Origin: JBMNQS01 sp050944255
GTDB lineage: Bacteria; Bacillota; Clostridia; Christensenellales; Maliibacteriaceae
Direction of reading: 5' to 3'
Assembly: GCA_050944255.1 (NCBI GenBank)
Contig: JBMNQS010000003.1
Span: 1 to 64,000 of the forward strand
DNA: 64,000 nt
Positions within the stretch are counted from its first letter, which is position 1, and every line of letters starts with the position of its first letter. Under the pieces are notes generated by a model. It searched no databases. It had not been told where the DNA came from and saw only the letters and a list, made by a program, of their open reading frames with translations. The translations under genes were made by a program, and so were the position numbers. Positions 17,224-25,402 of the stretch are shown in pieces.

Positions 17224-17850
17224 TTGTCTCTTGCCAATATCATGTGGGTGGCGCTGCTTGTACTGATCATTTTTGATGTGGCGCCCGATACCATGAAAAC
17301 ACTTAAAATCAAACAATTGCCGGCCATCGGCATCTGCGTGCTGGCGCTGGTGTTGGGCAATCTGCCCGGCTTTGTCGCCGGCAACTGGCTTGTGCTCAAT
17401 ATCGGCTGGACGGTGGTTCCGCTGGCCGTCTACATCTATCTTTTCGTGCGGACCCGCGACACGTGGCAGCGCATTGGCTCCATACTGGCCCCGGTGGTGC
17501 TGGCCTACGTCATGTACATTTTAGGCCGCAGCATGCCCGATGAGATGAATATCTCCTGGCAGGACGGATACGTCTGGTACGGCATGCTCATCGGTGCCTT
17601 CTGCGCCGCCCTGGCGCCGGGCAGCGCAGGAGCCGTCATGGGCTGTATACTATCCGGCTTTGTCGCAGGGACGTCCCAGAGCCTGATTTCCAGGATGCGG
17701 GGCATCTATGTGCCCGTTTCCGTAGGCACGGACCAGACCATGGCCGTGATGCTCATCGCCGTCATCTCCGCGCTGATCGTGCGCTGGCTGATCGCGCATG
17801 TGAAACACAGGTTTTTCACGGAAAAGACGGAGACGTCTTCGGCGGTTTAA
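17224..17850 (+). CDS. polytopic membrane protein, DUF1614-like
   Basis: 208 residues with about seven hydrophobic segments. The layout resembles DUF1614 proteins: NIGWTVVPLAVYIYLFV, an ILGRSMPDE segment, then a glycine-rich GAVMGCILSGFVAG helix and a final VGTDQTMAVMLIAVISALIV block. The function is unknown; DUF1614 proteins are common in spore-forming Firmicutes. The start is taken as TTG 17224, eight bases after GGGAGG, because the first ATG would cut into the first membrane helix. It stands alone, ended by a terminator. Confidence 0.6.
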   Translation: MSLANIMWVALLVLIIFDVAPDTMKTLKIKQLPAIGICVLALVLGNLPGFVAGNWLVLNIGWTVVPLAVYIYLFVRTRDTWQRIGSILAPVVLAYVMYILGRSMPDEMNISWQDGYVWYGMLIGAFCAALAPGSAGAVMGCILSGFVAGTSQSLISRMRGIYVPVSVGTDQTMAVMLIAVISALIVRWLIAHVKHRFFTEKTETSSAV

Positions 17851-17884
17851 ATATGAGATGAAAGACTTATTTTCATGATCAAAT

Positions 17885-17921
17885 GCCGGCACCGCATGAA
17901 AGCGGCGCCGGTTTTTGTTTT
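17885..17921 (+). terminator. terminator after the DUF1614-like gene
   Basis: CCGGCACCGC pairs with GCGGCGCCGG (one A/C mismatch) around ATGAAA, followed by TTTTTGTTTT. Confidence 0.75.
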
Positions 17922-18102
17922 GAGCCTGGCGACGCCGCGGCGCCGCGGCCCGGGGAACGGCGATTCCATATTTTATGGCGCCTGCCGATCCGGGAAAAAT
18001 CCCAACCGCCCTGTGGGATTTAATTAAACTTTTAAATCAATTTACTTTATGCTACAATGACGGTGAATCTAAATTGTATGAAAGAGGCAAGAGAGGAAAA
18101 CC

Positions 18103-19203
18103 ATGGAATTTTCAGTGCATCCCAAAATCGTCGGCTTCCCGGACCTGCAGGCGTTCTTTGGCGACGTGAAGATCGGAGAAGGCGACCTTCTGATCACCAA
18201 CGAGGTCATTTTATCGCCCCACGCGGACGCGGATACGCTGCCGTGCACGGTGCTGTTTCAGGAGCGCTTCGGCGCGGGAGAGCCCACCGACGAGATGGCC
18301 GACGCCATGCTCGAGTCGGTCCGCGGCAGAGATTTTAAGCGCATATTCGCCATTGGCGGCGGAACCGTCATCGACATCTCCAAGATTTTCGTATTCGGCA
18401 CCGGCTATACGGTGCGGGAAATCTATGAAAGGGGCGCGCAGCTGCCCAAAGTCAGCGAGCTCTACTGCGTGCCCACCACAAGCGGCACGGGGAGCGAGGT
18501 CACCGGCCTGATTTCCATCGGCTTTGTAAAGGAGCATAAAAAGATCGGCCTGGCGCTGCCGGCGTTTTTCGCCGATGTGGCCGTACTGGTGGCGCCGCTG
18601 ATGAAAAATCTGCCGTATCCGGTATTTTGCTACAGCGCCGTGGACGCTATGATCCATGCCATGGAAGCCCACGTATCGCCCAGGGCGAACCTCTTTACAA
18701 GGGCCTGCGGCACAGCCGCCATCGAAACGCTGATCGCCGCGTTCATCCAGATGGACGGCAAACGGGAGCTGCCCGAGGACCTGGAGGCCTGCCTGGCCGC
18801 CAGCAGCCTGGCGGGCATCGCCTTTGGCAACGCCGGCTGCGCCGCCGTGCACGCGCTGTCCTACTCCATCGCCGGGACGTACCACGTGGCCCACGGACGG
18901 GCCAATTACCTGGTATTGTCGGGGACTTTTGCCATGTACCGCAAGCTCGGCGCGGACCTTTCGCCCCTTGAGAAGGTGCTGCGGGATGCTCTGGGATGTA
19001 CGCAGGAGGAGGTCTGGCGGCGCCTGGACGCGCTTTTGGATCGCATGATCCCGCTGAAACCGCTGTCCACGCTGGGCGTCACCAAAAGCGACTGCGCCGA
19101 TTTCGCCGAAGCGGTCATAAAAAACCAGCAGCGCCTGATGGTCAACAACCCTGTGGAGCTGACCTGGGACAACGTCAGGGAAATCTATGAAAACCTGCTT
19201 TAA
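18103..19203 (+). CDS. 4hbD: iron-containing alcohol dehydrogenase, probable 4-hydroxybutyrate dehydrogenase
   Basis: 366 residues of the group III Fe-ADH family. It shows the nucleotide-binding FAIGGGTVIDISKIFV, VPTTSGTGSEVT, and the metal-site histidines in DAMIHAMEAHVSP, FGNAGCAAVHALSY and YHVAHGRANY. Details match 4-hydroxybutyrate dehydrogenases of clostridia and Porphyromonas from memory (GAGEPTDEM, the FGNAG block, and QQRLMVNNPVELT at the C-terminus). It would interconvert succinate semialdehyde and 4-hydroxybutyrate with NAD(H). AGAGGA precedes ATG 18103. It is monocistronic, with no succinyl-CoA or 4-hydroxybutyryl-CoA genes nearby, so its pathway is unproven. Confidence 0.78.
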   Translation: MEFSVHPKIVGFPDLQAFFGDVKIGEGDLLITNEVILSPHADADTLPCTVLFQERFGAGEPTDEMADAMLESVRGRDFKRIFAIGGGTVIDISKIFVFGTGYTVREIYERGAQLPKVSELYCVPTTSGTGSEVTGLISIGFVKEHKKIGLALPAFFADVAVLVAPLMKNLPYPVFCYSAVDAMIHAMEAHVSPRANLFTRACGTAAIETLIAAFIQMDGKRELPEDLEACLAASSLAGIAFGNAGCAAVHALSYSIAGTYHVAHGRANYLVLSGTFAMYRKLGADLSPLEKVLRDALGCTQEEVWRRLDALLDRMIPLKPLSTLGVTKSDCADFAEAVIKNQQRLMVNNPVELTWDNVREIYENLL

Positions 19204-19218
19204 GCCGGGAAAGCAAAA

Positions 19219-19252
19219 GCGTCCTGCACAGAAACGTACAGGACGCTTTTTT
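19219..19252 (+). terminator. terminator of the Fe-ADH gene
   Basis: GCGTCCTG (19219-19226) pairs with CAGGACGC (19239-19246), followed by TTTTTT; A tract on the left side. Confidence 0.85.
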
Positions 19253-19500
19253 GCACCAAAACGCATAGACGGCCGCCGGGTGGTCATACTGGGCAACGAG
19301 AGCTTTCAAGGCGCCTGAGACGGCCATGCCTGTGAAGATTTTCACATGCACTGCCAAAAAATGTACAGAAAGTGAATTCTTGCGCGGGAGGCTTTCGTTT
19401 CCTTGACTTTGCAGATAAATTCATGAATAATAAGGAATGATTTCCAGGCGCGTGTGGCGCCTTGGGAGCATAGACTGACCCGGGAACATAGGAGTAGGAC

Positions 19501-20808
19501 ATGGCATCGGCACAATGGATCGCTCAGGTTACAGACGGCGGACGCGCGCAGCGCGCGGGCATTCTGCCCGGCCATAAACTTCTGCGGATCAACGGGGAGC
19601 CTGTGCGTGACGTCATCGACTACCAGGCCCTGTCCGCGCAGCGGCATCTGAGGCTTGAAATCCAGGATGAGGCCGGCCGCGTCCGGACGGCGGAGATCAT
19701 CAAGGATAATGGGGAGCCTCTGGGCCTCGTCTTCCGGGACGGCCTGATGGACCGCCAGCGCTGCTGCTGCAACAGCTGCGTGTTCTGTTTCGTGGATCAG
19801 CTGCCCGGCGGCGTAAGAAGCTCGCTGCGGCAAAAGGACGACGACTGGCGCCTGTCCTTGATGATGGGCAATTACATTACCCTCACCAACGTTTCCGACA
19901 AAGAGTTCGAGCGGATACTGCGCCGCCGCGTCAGCCCGCTGTACATCTCGGTGCACGCCGCCTGCGACAGGGTGCGCACCCATATGCTGGGCAATCCCCG
20001 CGCCGGATTGATGGACCGGCTGAAACGCCTGGAGGGAGCGGGGCTGCGCTTCCACAGCCAGGTGGTGCTCTGCCCCGGCATCAACGACGGGGACGTGCTG
20101 GAAGAGACCATGCGGGAGCTCTACGCGCTTTATCCCGCCGCCGCGTCGCTGGCGGTGGTGCCCGTGGGCCTTACGGCGCACAGGGACGGCCTTGCCGAGC
20201 TGCGGCCCGTGACCGAAGAGGGCGCCGCCGCCGTCATCGATCAGATAGAGGCGTTTGCCCAAAAGTGCCTGGCAGAGAGCGGCACGCGCTTTGTGTGGGC
20301 CTCCGATGAGTTCTACGTAAAGGCCGCAAGGCCGCTATCGCCCTATGACGCCTACGAGGACTTCGTACAGATAGAAAACGGGGTGGGGCTGTACGCGCAG
20401 ATGGCTGCCGAGTTTGACGACGCCATGGCGCAGGACGGCCCGTTTGCAGCCGCGCCGTGCCACATCGTCACCGGCGTGTCGGCAAAGCCGCTCCTGGAAA
20501 AGCTGATCGCCCCGGTGAATAAAGAGGGCCGGGTGAAGGTGCACGCCATAAAAAACGAATTTTTCGGCGAAAGCATTACGGTAGCCGGACTTGTCACCGG
20601 CGGGGACATCATCCGCCAGCTTTGCGGCCAGGACATGGGGCGGATGCTCATCCCCGGCTGCATGCTCCGCCAGGGCGAGAACGTTTTTTTGGACGATACC
20701 ACCACCAGGGACGTGGAGGAGGCGCTTGGCGCGCAAATTCAGATTGTCCCGGTGGACGGCGCGGCGCTCCTGAGGGCGCTGTCGGGAAATGAGGACATGC
20801 ATGAGTAA
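19501..20808 (+). CDS. DUF512 family protein with PDZ-like and radical-SAM-like parts
   Basis: 435 residues. The N-terminal PDZ-like domain (RAQRAGILPGHKLLRINGEPV) is followed by CCCNSCVFCFVDQLP, where Cys89-x3-Cys93-x2-Cys96 matches the radical-SAM 4Fe-4S ligand spacing, then a TIM-barrel-like middle (MGNYITLTNVSD, SVHAACDRVR, QVVLCPGINDG) and the DUF512 C-terminal part. The biochemical role is unknown. It overlaps der by eight bases, an arrangement conserved in clostridia that suggests a ribosome- or envelope-linked role. The start is ATG 19501, with a modest purine stretch upstream (AGGAGTAGGAC). Confidence 0.82.
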   Translation: MASAQWIAQVTDGGRAQRAGILPGHKLLRINGEPVRDVIDYQALSAQRHLRLEIQDEAGRVRTAEIIKDNGEPLGLVFRDGLMDRQRCCCNSCVFCFVDQLPGGVRSSLRQKDDDWRLSLMMGNYITLTNVSDKEFERILRRRVSPLYISVHAACDRVRTHMLGNPRAGLMDRLKRLEGAGLRFHSQVVLCPGINDGDVLEETMRELYALYPAAASLAVVPVGLTAHRDGLAELRPVTEEGAAAVIDQIEAFAQKCLAESGTRFVWASDEFYVKAARPLSPYDAYEDFVQIENGVGLYAQMAAEFDDAMAQDGPFAAAPCHIVTGVSAKPLLEKLIAPVNKEGRVKVHAIKNEFFGESITVAGLVTGGDIIRQLCGQDMGRMLIPGCMLRQGENVFLDDTTTRDVEEALGAQIQIVPVDGAALLRALSGNEDMHE

Positions 20809-22138
20809 CAAGGCCCGGCCCATGGTGGCCGTCGTGGGCAGGCCCAATGTGGGAAAGTCCACCTTTTTCAATCATATAGCAGGCAGGCGCATCGCCATCG
20901 TGGAGGATACGCCCGGGGTTACCCGCGACCGCATCTACGCAGACGTGGAGTGGCTGGGCCATCCCTTTACGCTGGTGGATACCGGCGGCATCGAGCCGGA
21001 AACCAGCGACAGCATCCTGATCCAGATGCGCAACCAGGCGGAACTGGCCGTGGATATGGCCAGCGTGATCCTGTTTTTCGTGGATGCCCGTGAAGGGCTA
21101 ACCCCCGCGGACAGCGACGTGGCGCAGATGCTGCGCCGAAGCCGCAAGCCGGTGATCCTGGTAGCCAATAAAGTGGACCATTTCCCCAATCCTGAAGCGT
21201 ACTTCGACTTCTACGAGCTGGGCATGGGGGAGCCGGTTCCCATTTCATCGGCCAATAAGCTGGGCATCGGTGATTTGCTCGACGAGATCGTCCGGCACCT
21301 GCCCACCCGGCGGGAACTGGAAGAGGAGGAAGACCGGCGCACGCATATCGTGGTGGTGGGCAGGCCCAACGTGGGCAAAAGCTCCACCGTCAACGGCCTC
21401 TTGCGCGAGGAGCGGGTGATCGTCCACGATGAGCCGGGCACCACCCGCGACGCCATCGATACCCAGCTTCGGGTGGACGGGGAAGAGTATGTACTGGTGG
21501 ATACCGCCGGCCTTCGCAAAAAGAGCCGCATTGCCGACGCGTCCATCGAACGCTACAGCGCCGTGCGCTCCCTGGCGGCCGTCAGGAGGGCCGACGTGGT
21601 GCTTTTGATCATCGACGCCACCACCGGCATCGCCGAGCAGGAAAGCAAGATCGCCGGTTACGCCCACGAACTGGGTAAGGCCTTTGTCATCCTTGTCAAC
21701 AAGTGGGACGCGGTGCAAAAAACCAATACCACCACCGAGCAGTTCAAAAAAAAGATACGCGCCGAGCTCTCCTTTATGGACTACGCGCCCATTTTGTTCT
21801 ATTCCGCATTGACCGGCCAGCGTATACATAAAATTATAGAACTTGTCAAACAGGTGATGCAGCAGGCCACGCGCCGCATACCCACGGGCGTGCTCAACGA
21901 CGTGATCCAAGACGCCCTCACGAGCCACGAGCCTCCGTATCAGTCCGGAAGAAGACCGAAACTCTACTACGCCACACAGGTCAGTATCAAGCCGCCTACG
22001 TTTGTGTTTTTCGTCAACGAGGCGCAGCTGTTCCACTTTTCCTACATGCGGTACCTGGAAAATCATCTGCGTAAGTCCTTTGGATTCGAAGGTACGCCCA
22101 TCCAATTGATTCTGCGTGAGCGCAAAAAGGAGGACTGA
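20801..22138 (+). CDS. der: ribosome biogenesis GTPase Der (EngA)
   Basis: 445 residues with two tandem G domains, needed for 50S subunit assembly. The first P-loop is GRPNVGKST (residues 13-21) with DTPGVTRDR, DTGGIEPE and NKVD; the second repeats GRPNVGKSS, EPGTTRDAID, VDTAGLRKKS and NKWD; a KH-like C-terminal domain ends the protein. The start is ATG 20801 inside the last codons of the preceding gene; GTG 20789 is an in-frame alternative. plsY follows immediately. Confidence 0.96.
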   Translation: MSNKARPMVAVVGRPNVGKSTFFNHIAGRRIAIVEDTPGVTRDRIYADVEWLGHPFTLVDTGGIEPETSDSILIQMRNQAELAVDMASVILFFVDAREGLTPADSDVAQMLRRSRKPVILVANKVDHFPNPEAYFDFYELGMGEPVPISSANKLGIGDLLDEIVRHLPTRRELEEEEDRRTHIVVVGRPNVGKSSTVNGLLREERVIVHDEPGTTRDAIDTQLRVDGEEYVLVDTAGLRKKSRIADASIERYSAVRSLAAVRRADVVLLIIDATTGIAEQESKIAGYAHELGKAFVILVNKWDAVQKTNTTTEQFKKKIRAELSFMDYAPILFYSALTGQRIHKIIELVKQVMQQATRRIPTGVLNDVIQDALTSHEPPYQSGRRPKLYYATQVSIKPPTFVFFVNEAQLFHFSYMRYLENHLRKSFGFEGTPIQLILRERKKED

Positions 22139-22142
22139 CACC

Positions 22143-22781
22143 ATGGAAGCATTGAAAATCGTACTGTCTGCCGCCATAGCCTATATGCTGGGAAGTATCT
22201 GCTTCTCCGTTATCCTGAGCCGGCAGCTCATCGGCAGGGACGTAAGGGAAACGGGCAGCGGCAACGCCGGGGCCACCAATATGCTGCGCAATTACGGCTG
22301 GATTCTGGGCGTGGGTACATTCGTGGTGGACTGCGCCAAAGGGATGCTTGCCGCGGCTGTCGGCCTGTGGCTTGCCGGGGATATGGGCGCCGCCGCAGCC
22401 GGCCTGTTTGCCGTGATCGGTCATAAGTGGCCCGTATTCTATCAGTTCCGCGGGGGAAAGGGCATCGCCACCACCGTCGGCGTCCTCCTGGCCCTGGTGC
22501 CCCAGATGATCCTTCCGGTGGTGATCGCGGGGGTCGTCTCCATTGCCGTTACCCGCATCGTGTCGCTGGCCTCCATCGTCGGCTGTCTCGTCATCATCGC
22601 CCTGAGCTGGATTTTCTACTACGAAAACCTCGCCATCTGCCTGATGACAACGCTGATATGCGTCATCAACATCTGGGCGCACAGGGAGAACATCGACCGG
22701 CTGATCAAGGGAACCGAAAATAAACTGGACTGGGCAAGGATCAAAAAGGTCAGCCAGTACTGGAACAAGAAAAAACGGTAG
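22143..22781 (+). CDS. plsY: glycerol-3-phosphate acyltransferase PlsY
   Basis: A 212-residue membrane enzyme that acylates glycerol-3-phosphate from acyl-phosphate in phospholipid synthesis. Family motifs are visible: the first helix with YMLGSICFSVILSR, GSGNAGATNMLRNYG, GHKWPVFYQFRGGKGIATT, and a later WAHRENIDRLIKGTENK block. The start is ATG 22143 with AAGGAGGA upstream. It lies four bases after der, so it is part of the same operon. Confidence 0.95.
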   Translation: MEALKIVLSAAIAYMLGSICFSVILSRQLIGRDVRETGSGNAGATNMLRNYGWILGVGTFVVDCAKGMLAAAVGLWLAGDMGAAAAGLFAVIGHKWPVFYQFRGGKGIATTVGVLLALVPQMILPVVIAGVVSIAVTRIVSLASIVGCLVIIALSWIFYYENLAICLMTTLICVINIWAHRENIDRLIKGTENKLDWARIKKVSQYWNKKKR

Positions 22782-22799
22782 TGTTTTCAAATTATCGAA

Positions 22800-23112
22800 A
22801 AAGTCCTTTCGGGGGTTATTAGGGGGCCGAAGCCCCCTAATTTTAATTCCGTGGGCAAGGCTGCGAGCCGCAACGAGCGTTTCGGAGGCAACCGCCGAAG
22901 GCGGCTCTTGGCCGTAGATCGACAGACCCAAGGGGGCCGACCCTGTGCGGCCGCAGCGCAGGGTCGGCCCTTTAGGGTGCTCCTTTCAGGGTTTTCCGGC
23001 CGCTGCAAAAAGCCATTTGGTTTTGCAGCAGGAAAACCCCTGGCATACCCGTCAAAAACATGGTTTTTTGACGGCCTCAAAGGAGCGAAAGCGCCTTTTT
23101 TAATGCCCGGAA
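22800..23112. repeat. modular palindromic intergenic repeat (copy at 22.8 kb)
   Basis: A gene-free stretch before spoIVA. It opens with GGGGGTTATTAGGGGGC (hairpin 22819-22840, loop CGAA) and AATTCCGTGGGCAAGG, continues with a palindrome around GGGTCGGCCC, then CTCCTTTCAGGGTTTTCCGG, TTTTGCAGCAGGAAAA and a CGTCAAAAA/TTTTTTGACG hairpin (about 23050-23074). The same order of blocks recurs at 27330-27592, and its left end appears inverted near 36818-36875. Confidence 0.75.
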
Positions 23113-23305
23113 TCCAGCGCGCCGGGTATATAAAAGATTTTGCACCCGAGCGGCCTAAAAATCCGAAAGCCCGCTGCATCCTCCATCCAATGAAAATTCT
23201 CCAAAATCCGCATTTTTCCCCGATTGCAGGTATCTTGCCGCCCGCCCCTTCATATGCATTTAAATGGTAAGAGTTGTGACGCCGTCATTTCGCCTGCGCC
23301 AAGGC

Positions 23306-23334
23306 GCATTATTTTGGTACGAGTCACATATATA
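23306..23334 (+). promoter_or_regulatory. possible sigma-E-type promoter of spoIVA
   Basis: GCATTATT (23306-23313) and CATATATA (23327-23334), 13 bp apart, resemble the sigma-E consensus (GKCATATT, 13-15 bp, CATACAAT). An alternative pair GTCACATA/CATGCAAT lies 14 bp apart slightly downstream but would leave almost no leader. spoIVA is sigma-E dependent in Bacillus subtilis. Confidence 0.35.
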
Positions 23335-23370
23335 TCTACCGTTACATGCAATGAAACGGAGGGAAATGAG

Positions 23371-24849
23371 ATGGAGCATATGGACCTTTACAGGGACATT
23401 GCCGAACGGACAAATGGGGATATTTACCTTGGCCTTGTTGGTCCTGTGCGTACAGGCAAATCCACCTTTATCAAACGGTTTATGGAGCTGCTTGTGCTGC
23501 CGACGATGGCAAATCCATACGAGCGCGAACGCAGCGCGGACGAAATGCCGCAATCGGGTACCGGCAGAACCATCATGACCACACAGCCGCACTTTGTTCC
23601 CAATGAAGCGGTGGAACTGGAACTGGGCGAAAACCTCAACGTGAAAATGCGCCTGATCGACTGCGTGGGCTACGTGGTGCCCGGCGCCGTGGGCACCGAA
23701 GAGGAAGGCGTGGCCCGCATGGTCACCACGCCGTGGGCCCAGGAGGATATTCCCTTTGAAGAAGCCGCCGAAATCGGCACCAAAAAAGTGATCACCGACC
23801 ATGCCACCATCGGCGTGGTCATGCTGACGGACGGGTCCATCACCGATATTCCGCGACTGAACTACGTCGCCGCGGAAGAACGCGTCATCGCCGACGTCAA
23901 AGCCCAAAACAAACCCTACATCATCATTCTCAACTCGCGGAACCCACAGTCGGAAGATACGGAAGTGCTGCGCCAATCGCTGGAATCAAAGTACGGCTCG
24001 GCCGTCAAAACCATGAATGTGCTCGAAATGACCCGCGAGGATATCGACAGCCTGATGGGTGAAATTCTCCTTGAGTTCCCTGTGGCGCAAATCAAAGTCG
24101 ACCTGCCCAAATGGGTGCAGGTGCTGCCGTCCACCCATCCGCTGCCCCAGCAGGTCATCGCGACCATCACCTCCGTGCTTTCGCAAGTCGACAAGATGCG
24201 TGACTATACCAAATTGGAAGAGGCCTTCGATGAACTGGAAACCAAGGTGGGCCTGGTAACCGAAAACCTGTCCCTTGGCACCGGCGGTATCAACTTTACG
24301 CTGGATGTGGACCCGTCCATGTTTTATCAGGTGCTCAGCGAACAGTGCGGTATCCAGATCGACAGCGATTACCAATTGATGGCCCAGATCAAAGAAATGG
24401 CCGAGGCCAAACGCGCCTACGACCGCCTGGCCGGTGCCCTTGAATCCGTATCAGACTTCGGTTACGGATTCGTGCGTCCCTCCATAGACGAAATGAAACT
24501 GGAAGAACCGGAGATCGTGCGCCGCGGCGGCCGCTTCGGCGTCAGCCTCAAGGCCAGCGCCCCCGCGCTGCACCTGTCGAAAGTGAATATCGAAACGGAA
24601 ATTTCGCCCATCATGGGTACCGAAAAACAGTCCGAGGAGCTGGCCAACTATCTGATTCAGGAATTCGAGAATGACCCGGCGGAAATCTGGAAGACGAATA
24701 TCTTTGGAAAAAGCCTGCATGAACTGGTGCAGGAAGGCATCTCCAATAAACTGATGCGCATGCCCGAGGACGTGCAGCGTAAAATGAGCGAAACCATGCA
24801 GCGGATCATCAACGACGGGCGCGGCGGCGTGCTGTGCGTACTGCTGTAA
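23371..24849 (+). CDS. spoIVA: stage IV sporulation protein A (coat morphogenetic ATPase)
   Basis: 492 residues, the same length as the Bacillus subtilis protein. SpoIVA polymerises on the forespore surface using ATP and forms the base for coat and cortex assembly. The Walker A is GPVRTGKS (residues 24-31) after DIAERTNGDIYLGLV; MRLIDCVGYVVPGA is the Walker B-like block; the C-terminus ends GGVLCVLL, the region that anchors to the forespore membrane with SpoVM. The start is ATG 23371 (GGAGGG upstream); the frame is open 49 codons further up but through repeat-derived sequence. It is monocistronic, with a terminator downstream. Confidence 0.95.
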   Translation: MEHMDLYRDIAERTNGDIYLGLVGPVRTGKSTFIKRFMELLVLPTMANPYERERSADEMPQSGTGRTIMTTQPHFVPNEAVELELGENLNVKMRLIDCVGYVVPGAVGTEEEGVARMVTTPWAQEDIPFEEAAEIGTKKVITDHATIGVVMLTDGSITDIPRLNYVAAEERVIADVKAQNKPYIIILNSRNPQSEDTEVLRQSLESKYGSAVKTMNVLEMTREDIDSLMGEILLEFPVAQIKVDLPKWVQVLPSTHPLPQQVIATITSVLSQVDKMRDYTKLEEAFDELETKVGLVTENLSLGTGGINFTLDVDPSMFYQVLSEQCGIQIDSDYQLMAQIKEMAEAKRAYDRLAGALESVSDFGYGFVRPSIDEMKLEEPEIVRRGGRFGVSLKASAPALHLSKVNIETEISPIMGTEKQSEELANYLIQEFENDPAEIWKTNIFGKSLHELVQEGISNKLMRMPEDVQRKMSETMQRIINDGRGGVLCVLL

Positions 24850-24935
24850 GGACGCTTTAAACCCCGTATGCTTCATCTTTGGAAAGCCCGCAAAGGCTTC
24901 CCGGAAAATACCCATCCTAAATCCTCAACTTATGG

Positions 24936-24981
24936 ACGCAAAGGGACGGCGCAGCCGTCTCTTTGTGTAATGTTTTTGTTT
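24936..24981 (+). terminator. terminator of spoIVA
   Basis: Stem of about 15 bp, ACGCAAAGGGACGGC (24936-24950) with GCCGTCTCTTTGTGT (24954-24968), followed by a T-rich run. Confidence 0.7.
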
Positions 24982-24994
24982 TGCCGCATACAAT

Positions 24995-25036
24995 GCCCGT
25001 AAAGAGGGTCAATCTCTTTGCGGGCCGGATTTTTTC
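24995..25036 (+). terminator. second hairpin terminator upstream of thrS
   Basis: GCCCGTAAAGAG (24995-25006) pairs with CTCTTTGCGGGC (25014-25025); TTTTTT follows after CGGA. Probably a back-up terminator isolating the thrS promoter. Confidence 0.5.
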
Positions 25037-25097
25037 CGCCTGAGCGCGGCCCGGCGTCCGATGCCTCAAAGCCTGCGGCACTCCTGCGCCGCGGGAT

Positions 25098-25126
25098 TTG
25101 ACAACGCCCATCCGCAGCGTTATAAT
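25098..25126 (+). promoter_or_regulatory. consensus sigma-A promoter of thrS
   Basis: TTGACA (25098-25103) and TATAAT (25121-25126) with exactly 17 bp; both boxes are perfect consensus. Confidence 0.85.
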
Positions 25127-25129
25127 GAC

Positions 25130-25360
25130 AGCATTCAAGGGTGAACGAAGACACGTTCCGCCGCGAAAAAACCCGATCAGAGAGCGTGCGCCGAGGCTGA
25201 AAGCGCAGGCGCGGGAAGTAGGGCGGGATACCGCTTCGGGACTTGAAGGCCCGGCAGAGGCTCTATTTCTGCGCATCAAGAGGCCGGAACTTCCGGCAAA
25301 CAGGGTGGAACCGCGGTTTGATCGAATCGTCCCTGATCCTTAGTGATCAGGGATTTTTTT
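25130..25360 (+). promoter_or_regulatory. T-box riboswitch leader of thrS
   Basis: The leader holds the T-box sequence AGGGTGGAACCGCGG (25302-25316), preceded by long stem-loops, and followed by a terminator: TCCCTGATC (25330-25338) paired with GATCAGGGA (25345-25353) and T7. Uncharged tRNA-Thr should pair with the T-box and favour the antiterminator. A candidate Thr specifier (ACC, about 25231-25235) can be pointed out but not proven by eye. Confidence 0.9.
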
Positions 25361-25402
25361 GTACCGTAAAAAAGCATGCTATCTGTAAAGGAGAAATGAA
25401 AA

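Noticed and set aside
18211..19296. 361-codon frame antisense to the Fe-ADH gene
   Set aside because: Composition artefact of the dense G+C-rich coding strand; no ribosome site, no recognisable product.
22851..23270. Open frame of 139 codons over the 22.8-kb repeat
   Set aside because: It reads through hairpins of the intergenic repeat, lacks a ribosome site and has no recognisable protein.
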